19,467 bases of DNA from Bacteroidaceae bacterium (lineage in GTDB: Bacteria > Bacteroidota > Bacteroidia > Bacteroidales > Bacteroidaceae): NCBI GenBank assembly GCA_016302435.1, contig JAEDNQ010000018.1, positions 1 to 19,467 on the forward strand, in the 5' to 3' direction. The translations under genes and the position numbers were made by a program. The notes beneath the pieces are model-generated. The model did no database searches and had not been told where the DNA came from. It saw only the letters and a list, made by a program, of their open reading frames with translations. Below are positions 13,587-19,467 of the stretch, piece by piece (position 1 is the stretch's first letter; every line of letters starts with the position of its first letter).

Positions 13587-16085
13587 ATGAAACGATTCAT
13601 ACTCACCATAACAGCCATCATAGCCGTCAGCCTCATAGCCATGGCGCAACAGACATGCCCCGGCACATGGAAAGCCCATGACAAAGGCGAAGGCTACACC
13701 CTCACCATAGGCGAGTTCCTCCATTCGTGCCCCTTCGCCTATGCCCGTCCGCTCATGCTCGACAGCCTCGACGTCTTCGGAAAACAGTTCGACGGAGAGA
13801 CACTCCTGCAGTCCGTAGACATCTCCAACGCCTCCTCCGGCACAACATATACCGACACCCTCTCGCCCGAAAGCCCCAACGACTATGCCCTGCATCTGCT
13901 TTACTTTCAGATAGAAAGCACCAGATATGCCAAAGCACGCATATCCATCAGCGGACTAAGCTACCATCACCTCTATGTCGATGGGGCTGAACACGCCTCG
14001 GGCGACCTGACACTCATACCAGGCACACACGAACTCGTCATACGCTCCCTCGGACAGCGAGGCCAGCGCCCACCCTTCAAAGTCACACTCTCCACGTCCG
14101 ACAGCACATCCATCCGCCTCGCCACAGGCGCAAGACGCACCCTCGCCTTCGCCGACATACTCCGCGGAGTCAGCTACCGTGGCGAGGACATATCGTCCAG
14201 CGGCCGATACCTGATGTACACCACGTCAGAAGTCGTCGACAGCAAGACCACCCTGTGGAGATACAAAATCATGGACCTCAAGACCCGCACCATCGTCGTC
14301 AACACCACCAACAACATAAGTTGGCTGCCCTCCGCCGACAGCTACTGCTACACACGCCAGAGCAACCAAGGCCGACAGCTCGTGGCAGTTGACGTGCCCA
14401 CAGGACGAGAGAAAGTCCTCGTGGAGCGCATGCCCGACGGCAACTACACCATCTCGCCCACAGGCGACTACCTCATCAGCACACTCACCGTCGAAGGTCC
14501 ACAGGACGACAAAGACGTGCACCAGTACATCATGCCCGACGACCGACAGCCAGGATGGCGCAACAAATACATGCTCTCACGCCTCGACTTCGCCACGGGA
14601 ACCATCCAGCCCCTCTTCTACGGACACACCTCACAGCATCTGCTCGACATCTCGCGCGACGGACGCTACATCCTCTTCATGACATCGCGCCCAAGGCTCA
14701 CCAAACGCCCCACGACGCTCTCGTCCATCTGCCGCCTCGACCTCCACACCATGAGCCTCGACACCCTCGTGGCAGATGACGGCTTCCTCCAAGCTGCCAC
14801 CTTCTCGCCCGATGCCAAGCATATCCTCGTCACAGCGTCAGCCGAAGCCCTCGGAGGCATAGGGCTCAACCTGCCCTCCGGCCGCATACCCAACTCCTAC
14901 GACTACCAGCTCTACACCGTCGACTGCACCACATACAAGGCGACACCTCTCACGCGCAACTTCAATCCAAGCATAGAGACAGCCCAATGGAGCGCGCACG
15001 ACGGCCAGATATACTTTACAGCCCTCAGCCGCGACTCCTGCAACCTCTTCCGCGCCGACCCTAAAACAGGACACATCCAACACCTCGCCACGCCTGAAGA
15101 GTACGTCTCAGGCTTCTCCCTCTCCGACCGTTCGCCCCTGCTCGCCTTCCACGGACAGAGCGCCAGCAACAAGGCCCGACTCTGCCTGCTCGACCTCAAG
15201 AGCCGAAAGACAACAGTCCTCGAAGCAGCAGCCGACAGCCAGATGGCCAACATCCAGCTCGGACAGTGCCAGGCATGGGACTTCGTCAACCAGCAAGGCG
15301 ACACCATCTGCGGACGCTACTATCTGCCGCCTCACTTCGACCCCACACACCAGTACCCACTCCTCGTCTACTACTACGGAGGCTGCTCGCCCACCAGCCG
15401 CTTCTTCGCCAGCAGCTACCCCTGGCATCTCTACGCCTCCATGGGCTACGTCGTCTACGTCCTCCAGCCCAGCGGAGCAGCCGGCTTCGGACAAGAGTTC
15501 GCCTCGCGCCATGTCAACACAGCAGGAGAAGGACCAGCCCAAGACATCATCGAAGGTACACAGAAGTTCATCCAGACACATCCCTATGTCAATGCCCGCA
15601 AGGTCGGATGCCTCGGAGCCTCATACGGCGGATTCATGACACAGTACCTGCAGACAAAGACCGACATCTTTGCGGCAGCCGTGTCACACGCAGGCATAAG
15701 CGACCACACCAGCTACTGGGGCGAAGGCTACTGGGGCTACTCCTACAGCGAGACTTCCATGGCTGACAGTTACCCATGGACACGCAAGGACCTCTACGTC
15801 GACCGCAGCCCACTCTACAATGCAGACAAGATACACACACCCATCCTCTTCCTCCACGGCACGGCAGACACCAATGTGCCCATAGGCGAAAGCATACAGA
15901 TGTACACAGCCCTCAAACTCCTCGGCCGTCCCACAGCCCTCGTCGTTGTAGAGGGACAGGACCACGGCATCGTCGACTACGACAAGAAGGTGAAGTGGCA
16001 AAATACCATCTTAGCCTGGTTTGAAAAATGGCTCAAAGATGACGACACATGGTGGAAGGCCATGTATGACAAAATGCCTCAATAG
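13587..16085 (+). CDS. Exported S9-family prolyl oligopeptidase (DPP IV-like)
   Basis: The 832-residue serine peptidase is probably periplasmic and hydrolyses short peptides, classically after Pro or Ala. The signal peptide is MKRFILTITAIIAVSLIAMAQ. Residues about 30-560 carry a beta-propeller-type region with WD-like strands (DISRDGRYILFMTSR, FSPDAKHILVTAS). The C-terminal alpha/beta-hydrolase domain has YPLLVYYYGG, then GASYGG with nucleophile Ser679, HGTADTNVP with Asp761, and EGQDHGI with His793, so the catalytic triad is intact. The length fits the DPP IV branch. An additional N-terminal segment (about 25-180) contains DSLDVFGKQFDG and a carbohydrate-binding-like stretch (SRYAKARISISG...YVDGA) and is less typical. 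The protein ends 17 bp from the convergent HsdR-N gene. It is the last plus-strand gene of this block. Confidence 0.94.
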   Translation: MKRFILTITAIIAVSLIAMAQQTCPGTWKAHDKGEGYTLTIGEFLHSCPFAYARPLMLDSLDVFGKQFDGETLLQSVDISNASSGTTYTDTLSPESPNDYALHLLYFQIESTRYAKARISISGLSYHHLYVDGAEHASGDLTLIPGTHELVIRSLGQRGQRPPFKVTLSTSDSTSIRLATGARRTLAFADILRGVSYRGEDISSSGRYLMYTTSEVVDSKTTLWRYKIMDLKTRTIVVNTTNNISWLPSADSYCYTRQSNQGRQLVAVDVPTGREKVLVERMPDGNYTISPTGDYLISTLTVEGPQDDKDVHQYIMPDDRQPGWRNKYMLSRLDFATGTIQPLFYGHTSQHLLDISRDGRYILFMTSRPRLTKRPTTLSSICRLDLHTMSLDTLVADDGFLQAATFSPDAKHILVTASAEALGGIGLNLPSGRIPNSYDYQLYTVDCTTYKATPLTRNFNPSIETAQWSAHDGQIYFTALSRDSCNLFRADPKTGHIQHLATPEEYVSGFSLSDRSPLLAFHGQSASNKARLCLLDLKSRKTTVLEAAADSQMANIQLGQCQAWDFVNQQGDTICGRYYLPPHFDPTHQYPLLVYYYGGCSPTSRFFASSYPWHLYASMGYVVYVLQPSGAAGFGQEFASRHVNTAGEGPAQDIIEGTQKFIQTHPYVNARKVGCLGASYGGFMTQYLQTKTDIFAAAVSHAGISDHTSYWGEGYWGYSYSETSMADSYPWTRKDLYVDRSPLYNADKIHTPILFLHGTADTNVPIGESIQMYTALKLLGRPTALVVVEGQDHGIVDYDKKVKWQNTILAWFEKWLKDDDTWWKAMYDKMPQ

Positions 16086-16102
16086 TGCGGCAGGGCTCCA
16101 CC

Positions 16103-16579
16103 TCACAACCTATAGGCCCGACTGCTTAACTCCTCATAGCTCGGCACCGACGGCAAGAACTCATAGCTGCCATCCTCCAAGTTGACACGGCAGCAGTAGT
16201 GCTTCAGCCCGTTGCTTACAATCAGATACTCCACCTCTAAAACCATATTGTAACGGCATATCTGGTTGAACACCCTCTGAGTGATGCCAACAGCCGGAGC
16301 CTTATACTCCACAATCATCAACGGCTTCAACCCCTTCTTGTCATACACCACAGTGTCACACCTCCTGCTCATCCCGTTGAGCGTCACAGCCACCTCGTTG
16401 GCCATGAGGGCAGCAGGGTAGCCGTGGCGGTCCTTCAGGAAGTGCACAAAATGCTGGCGCACCCACTCCTCGGGAGTGAGCTTCACAAATCTGTTGCGCA
16501 ACATGTCAAAGATTTGAAGCATGCCGTCAGCATTGCGCGTCTTGACATCGCAGGCCGGTAAATTCAGATGCTGTATCAT
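16103..16579 (-). CDS. Small HsdR N-terminal-domain protein (PD-(D/E)xK nuclease fold)
   Basis: The 158-residue protein starts at MIQHLNLPACDVKTRNADG. A longer frame reaching 16738 would run through the promoter and inverted repeat and is rejected. It resembles the N-terminal nuclease domain of type I restriction R subunits: EEWVRQHFVHFL (about 25-36), then RCDTVVYD with the likely catalytic Asp, and IVEYKAP supplying the ExK part of the motif. There are no helicase motifs and no HsdM or HsdS gene nearby, so it is not a restriction enzyme. It is a stand-alone family found widely in Bacteroidetes, typically divergent from holA as here. It may act in DNA repair or processing (inference). Confidence 0.88.
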   Translation of the reverse strand: MIQHLNLPACDVKTRNADGMLQIFDMLRNRFVKLTPEEWVRQHFVHFLKDRHGYPAALMANEVAVTLNGMSRRCDTVVYDKKGLKPLMIVEYKAPAVGITQRVFNQICRYNMVLEVEYLIVSNGLKHYCCRVNLEDGSYEFLPSVPSYEELSSRAYRL

Positions 16580-16630
16580 AGGGGGTGGGATAATAAAAAA
16601 ATAATGATTGAGGATGGGGAATATCTGATG

Positions 16631-16638
16631 CAAAGATA
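16631..16638 (-). promoter_or_regulatory. -7 box of the HsdR-N gene
   Basis: TATCTTTG on the minus strand matches TAnnTTTG exactly and gives a start near 16624, about 45 nt before the ATG. No TTTG is found at the -33 spacing; that position coincides with the outer edge of the inverted repeat at 16659-16738. Confidence 0.55.
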
Positions 16639-16658
16639 CAAAAAAGAATCCTACGACC

Positions 16659-16738
16659 GTGCACTCCCTGCCGACATATCCACTGCAGAGGCTCAAATTT
16701 GCTTTCTGAGCCCACAAAAACATCGGCATGGAGTGCAC
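16659..16738. repeat. Large nested inverted repeat between hsdR-N and holA
   Basis: The arm GTGCACTCCCTGCCGA (16659-16674) is complementary to 16723-16738 over 16 bp with one mismatch. Inside the 48-bp spacer GGCTCA (16690-16695) pairs with TGAGCC (16707-16712). The element fills the divergent promoter region and ends 40 bp before the holA ATG. It could form an RNA hairpin or serve as a binding site. Confidence 0.75.
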
Positions 16739-16778
16739 AACGGCTTATAAGGACATCGTCCGATACACGATATTTATT

Positions 16779-17801
16779 ATGGCAAAAACAAACATTACAC
16801 ATCGCGACATAGTTGAACAGGTGCGACGACAGGAGTTCGTGCCCGTCTACCTGCTCATGGGCGAGGAGTCGTACTACATCGACCGTGTGTGCGACTTCAT
16901 AGCCGCCAATGCCCTCAAGGAAGAAGAGAGGGATTTCAACGAGACAGTCGTCTACTGCACCAAGGAAACTGACGTGGCTGACATTGCCATGGCTGCAAGA
17001 AGATTTCCTATGATGGCAAAATATCAACTGGTAATTGTTAAAGAGGCGCAGAATCTGTTAAACATAGAGGCTCTCGAATCTTATGTGTCAAGTCCGTCTT
17101 CTACAACAATATTAGTGATTTGCTATAAAAATGGCCTTCTGAAAAACAAGCGCAAGCTGTTGGCTGCCATAGAGAAGGTGGGTGTGGTCTTTGAGAGCAA
17201 CCGATTGAAAGACGGCATGTTACCTCAGTTCATAACCGACTATCTGCGTCGAAAGACCGTGGGCATCGAGCCTGATGCCTGCCAGATGCTCGCCGAGAGC
17301 GTCGGGACAGACCTCAACCGCATGGCAAGCGAGCTCGACAAGCTTGTCCTGGCTCTCAAGCCTGGGCAGAACCGCATTGACGCCAACATGGTGAAGGAAG
17401 GCATAGGAGTGTCTAAGGAGTTCAATGTGTGGGAGTTGCGTACTGCTGTGTGCAACCATGACGTGGCTTTGTCCAACAAGATTCTCTTCCGCATGGAACT
17501 CAATCCGAAGCTCAATTCGCCCATAGCGTGCGTGGCTGCTCTCTTCAATCTCTTCGCCGGAGTGATGCAGGCCTACTATGCTCCCGACCGAAGCGAGAGG
17601 GGACTCATGACCCACCTCGAGCTCAAGACAACCTGGCAGCTCCGCGACTACACCACGGCCATGCGCCACTACTCAGCCATGAAGACAATGCAGATCATCG
17701 GCAAGCTGAGAGAGGCCGATGCCAGACTCAAGGGTGTGGGGAAGGGCAACATGACCGACGAGGATGTCATGCATGAACTTCTCTACTTCATTCTCCACTG
17801 A
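16779..17801 (+). CDS. holA: DNA polymerase III subunit delta
   Basis: The 340-residue delta subunit of the clamp loader opens the sliding clamp during replication. The start at 16779 (MAKTNITHRDIVEQVRRQEFVPVYLLMGEESYYIDRV) matches the family, while an ATG 17 codons upstream lies inside the inverted repeat. The AAA+-like N-terminal domain shows PVYLLMGEESYYID at about 20-33, the clamp-binding side MAARRFPMMAKYQLVIVKEA, and FITDYLRRKTVGIEPDACQMLAESVGTDLNRMASELDKL for domain II. The C-terminal collar domain ends in VGKGNMTDEDVMHELLYFIL. No Walker A is expected in delta. It is divergent from hsdR-N, and its transcript should end at the strong terminator at 17847-17889. Confidence 0.95.
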   Translation: MAKTNITHRDIVEQVRRQEFVPVYLLMGEESYYIDRVCDFIAANALKEEERDFNETVVYCTKETDVADIAMAARRFPMMAKYQLVIVKEAQNLLNIEALESYVSSPSSTTILVICYKNGLLKNKRKLLAAIEKVGVVFESNRLKDGMLPQFITDYLRRKTVGIEPDACQMLAESVGTDLNRMASELDKLVLALKPGQNRIDANMVKEGIGVSKEFNVWELRTAVCNHDVALSNKILFRMELNPKLNSPIACVAALFNLFAGVMQAYYAPDRSERGLMTHLELKTTWQLRDYTTAMRHYSAMKTMQIIGKLREADARLKGVGKGNMTDEDVMHELLYFILH

Positions 17802-17812
17802 CCATCGTTTGC

Positions 17813-17836
17813 CTTGCGCCTCGACCTTGGCGCAAG
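17813..17836 (+). other. Hairpin between holA stop and its terminator
   Basis: CTTGCGCC (17813-17820) and GGCGCAAG (17829-17836) form a perfect 8-bp stem with an 8-nt loop, 11 bp after the holA stop. No T run follows. It stands 10 bp before the terminator stem, so the two hairpins are in tandem. Confidence 0.6.
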
Positions 17837-17846
17837 ACATCGTCCG

Positions 17847-17889
17847 AGGGCGTTCATCCATCTGTGTGGATGAGCGCCCTATTTTTTTT
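17847..17889 (+). terminator. Intrinsic terminator of holA
   Basis: A 13-bp stem (17847-17859 with 17868-17880, one G-U pair) and an 8-nt loop are followed by A and eight T residues (17882-17889). Confidence 0.93.
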
Positions 17890-18324
17890 GTTCTAAAAAA
17901 TCAGCCAAAGAGCTTGGGCGGCTCGATTTTCCTGCCTGATTTTGCAATGAAAGAGGGGAGAAAACGGTCTTGCAGAAGATGGGAAGCATGAAAAACAGGG
18001 GTCAAAACTCGTGATTTTGGATGGTTCAAAATCTATTTCGCTCAAAAATCCGAACAAGAATTTTGGGCTTATCTCATAGGAAAATCAATGGGTTAGAACC
18101 CAAAATGATGGTTGGAGAATGGGCTATTTTGAGGCTGAAAAGCGAGGTGTGCAGCTCTGTCTCGCTCTCGTAAATTGACGTGATTTTGGGTAGGGTAAAT
18201 AGGGGAGTGCATTTTACTTTAATGCTTGTTTGCGTTTACTACCATGCGTTTTACATTATGAAAGCAAGGGGTTTGTAAAATCAATTTACATTTGTCAAAC
18301 ATACAATGGGGTAGTGGTCTTTTG

Positions 18325-18362
18325 ATTTGTAAATAGAAAGTTGCAATCATGTATTTACAAAT
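18325..18362. repeat. 11-bp perfect inverted repeat
   Basis: ATTTGTAAATA (18325-18335) and TATTTACAAAT (18352-18362) are exact complements with a 16-bp spacer. Each arm contains a TTTGTAAA box. Arm centres are 27 bp apart. It could bind a dimeric or paired regulator. Confidence 0.65.
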
Positions 18363-18384
18363 GTATAGATATAAAAAGATGAAT

Positions 18385-18396
18385 GCATAATTATGC
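18385..18396. repeat. 12-bp perfect palindrome GCATAATTATGC
   Basis: The 12 bases equal their own reverse complement with no spacer. It lies 23 bp after the inverted repeat at 18325-18362 in gene-free DNA. Confidence 0.6.
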
Positions 18397-18568
18397 GTAC
18401 TGTATAAGCATAGTATAACACACAGAAAACCATAAAATTACAGTCTTGTGAACATGGATAGCGTTGATATATGGTGTGAATATTCGCTTTAAACAGTGGT
18501 TTTTGGTGTAATATATGGTATATTTACAATAATACATAACCGTAACAGGCAGAAAACCAATAATAAAG

Positions 18569-18580
18569 CCTAAATTTAGG
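18569..18580. repeat. 12-bp perfect palindrome CCTAAATTTAGG
   Basis: The 12 bases equal their own reverse complement. It lies about 165 bp before the predicted promoter of the XRE-type gene and differs in sequence from the other palindromes in the region. Confidence 0.6.
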
Positions 18581-18721
18581 AAGTGATAGCCTATATTGAA
18601 TACAAAATGAAACTCTGAAACGACTTTACAAAAGTAATGATATTTACAGATGTAGTTTGATGATATAAATTTCAATTATATAAAAATATAAGATAGGATT
18701 TGTAAAAATACACTTGAAAAT

Positions 18722-18752
18722 TTTGGTGATTGAAATATAATGCCTACCTTTG
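18722..18752 (+). promoter_or_regulatory. Consensus promoter of the XRE-type regulator
   Basis: TTTG (18722-18725), 19 bp, then TACCTTTG (18745-18752) is an exact match to the Bacteroidetes -33/-7 pattern. Transcription would start near 18759. This rules out the in-frame ATG at 18740, which lies upstream of that start, and supports the ATG at 18779. A TTTGTAAA box overlaps the -7 element (18749-18756). Confidence 0.8.
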
Positions 18753-18778
18753 TAAAAACTTTCAAACCACACACCATT

Positions 18779-19366
18779 ATGACTGACAAAGACAAAATAG
18801 AGCTTATCATCAAGGAGAAGGGGCTCAACAGCACCCAGTTTTGCAACGAGGTGTGCATAGCCCCTGGCACTCTCTCCCACATACGCAATGGTCGCACCGA
18901 ACCCTCGCTCAACATCCTCCGAAGCATCACTCAGGCCTTCCCCGACATCAACCCAGCCTGGCTCTTCTATGGAGAGGGAGAGATGTATCGCGATGCCGAC
19001 GATTCGTCTACTGGTGAGTCGACGCCATCATCGGGAGCGGACAATAATATAAATGTGGATGGTGAGTCATCCTCCTATGCGTCCGACACCGACATGCCAG
19101 TAGCCAATCAGCGCCCCTTCGTTTCCTGTCCTGACGATGTGCGCCCCTTCCGTTCTTCCTCCACCTCGTCCGCTCCATCCGTCTCGTCCTTCCAGTCCTC
19201 TTCCCGGTCATCCAGAGCGGAAGCAGGCATGCAAGGTCTTTCACCTTTCACACTTCAGGACGTCGTGGCTGAGACCATACGTCAGCAGCGTCTCCCCCAG
19301 CGCAAGGTGGTCGAAGTGCGCATCTTCTTCGACGATGGTACGTTCGAGACGTTCAGTGCCAAATGA
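18779..19366 (+). CDS. XRE-type helix-turn-helix transcriptional regulator
   Basis: The 195-residue protein begins MTDKDKIELIIKEKGLNSTQF. Residues about 4-65 form a lambda-repressor-like HTH (LNSTQFCNEVCIAPGTLSHI, then NGRTEPSLNILRSITQAFP), closing with NPAWLFYGEG, typical of Bacteroidetes XRE proteins. A long Ser/Asp-rich, probably disordered linker spans about 72-150. The C-terminus ends in a short conserved-looking strand region, RKVVEVRIFFDDGTFETF, probably for oligomerisation. The start is set by the promoter at 18722-18752. It stands alone after a long AT-rich region with palindromes, which may be its own binding sites. Target genes are unknown. It is not linked to phage or plasmid genes in this window. 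Confidence 0.9.
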   Translation: MTDKDKIELIIKEKGLNSTQFCNEVCIAPGTLSHIRNGRTEPSLNILRSITQAFPDINPAWLFYGEGEMYRDADDSSTGESTPSSGADNNINVDGESSSYASDTDMPVANQRPFVSCPDDVRPFRSSSTSSAPSVSSFQSSSRSSRAEAGMQGLSPFTLQDVVAETIRQQRLPQRKVVEVRIFFDDGTFETFSAK

Positions 19367-19408
19367 AGCAATATTTCGTTTGTGAATAATTAACACGCTT
19401 TTACAAAC

Positions 19409-19439
19409 CATGTATATTTAACAATTATACATGCATGTA
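19409..19439. repeat. Overlapping inverted repeat and palindrome after the XRE gene
   Basis: CATGTATA (19409-19416) faces TATACATG (19426-19433) across 9 bp, and TACATGCATGTA (19428-19439) is a perfect 12-bp palindrome overlapping the second arm. A TTTACAAA box (19400-19407) precedes them. There is no T run, so it is more likely an operator for the next gene than a terminator. Confidence 0.55.
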
Positions 19440-19467
19440 ACTGATAATATCTGATGTTATTTTTGTT

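Larger units (their letters stand above)
17890..18720. other. Long AT-rich intergenic region without a convincing gene
   Basis: No reading frame here has a recognisable domain. The longest frame, 94 codons on the minus strand at 18391-18675, is made of AT-biased codons. The first part repeats CGTGATTTTGG (18010-18020 and 18179-18189) and has ATTTTGGG (18060-18067) facing CCCAAAAT (18099-18106). The second part, from about 18240, is markedly more AT-rich than the flanking genes. It holds five TTTGTAAA boxes, an 11-bp inverted repeat and two 12-bp palindromes. It may be a large regulatory region, a decayed insert, or hold an untranslated RNA. Confidence 0.6.

Noticed and set aside
16103..16579. 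A type I restriction-modification system
   Set aside because: Only the small nuclease-like domain is present, with no helicase, HsdM or HsdS genes near it.
18391..18675. 94-codon minus-strand frame in the AT-rich region
   Set aside because: Its composition is that of AT-rich noncoding DNA, with no domain and no promoter; it also crosses a palindrome.
18740..18778. Upstream in-frame start of the XRE regulator
   Set aside because: The ATG at 18740 lies before the predicted transcription start and overlaps the promoter.

Overview
The window reads as a chromosomal segment of a Bacteroidales bacterium, most likely Prevotella or a close relative. Promoters of the TTTG / TAnnTTTG type stand in front of several genes, and no clear Shine-Dalgarno sites precede the starts. 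A xylanase carries a C-terminal tail like the Prevotella type IX secretion tails. The gene families and neighbour pairs (monofunctional prephenate dehydratase next to an aminotransferase, head-GIN/DUF2807 lipoprotein next to an outer-membrane barrel, HsdR-N protein divergent from holA) are also familiar from this order. No rRNA, tRNA, CRISPR array, insertion sequence or phage gene was seen.

Layout. (1) Positions 1-2041, minus strand: an aromatic amino acid unit with promoter, long leader, pheA and a PLP aminotransferase cut by the window edge. The leader encodes an 18-residue peptide with 6 Phe and 4 Tyr. Its stop codon overlaps a segment that can pair with the 5' arm of a terminator hairpin ending about 10 nt before pheA. 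This is a complete-looking transcription attenuator and the best find here. (2) Positions 2121-11376, minus strand: ABC ATPase, ABC membrane subunit, YtrA-type GntR regulator, large TonB-receptor-like barrel, a terminator, then a second unit with its own promoter holding a DUF2807 lipoprotein and a GH10 xylanase fused to an autotransporter-like beta-helix. A 13-bp palindrome at the predicted transcription start of the ABC gene is a candidate operator for the GntR protein. (3) Positions 11439-16085, plus strand: Nif3-like metal protein, coiled-coil zinc-ribbon protein and an exported S9 peptidase, separated by gaps rich in direct repeats and small hairpins. (4) Positions 16103-17889: a small HsdR-N/PD-(D/E)xK protein (minus) divergent from holA (plus), with a large nested inverted repeat between them and a strong terminator after holA. 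(5) Positions 17890-19467: about 0.85 kb of AT-rich DNA without a convincing gene, with several perfect palindromes and repeated TTTGTAAA boxes, then an XRE-type regulator with its own near-consensus promoter.

How it fits together: region 1 is Phe/Tyr biosynthesis, probably controlled by charged tRNA levels through ribosome stalling. Region 2 looks like an envelope-stress or export module under GntR control, with a xylanase attached downstream. Regions 3 and 4 are mostly housekeeping. No energies, alignments or database searches were run; all family calls come from motifs read by eye.
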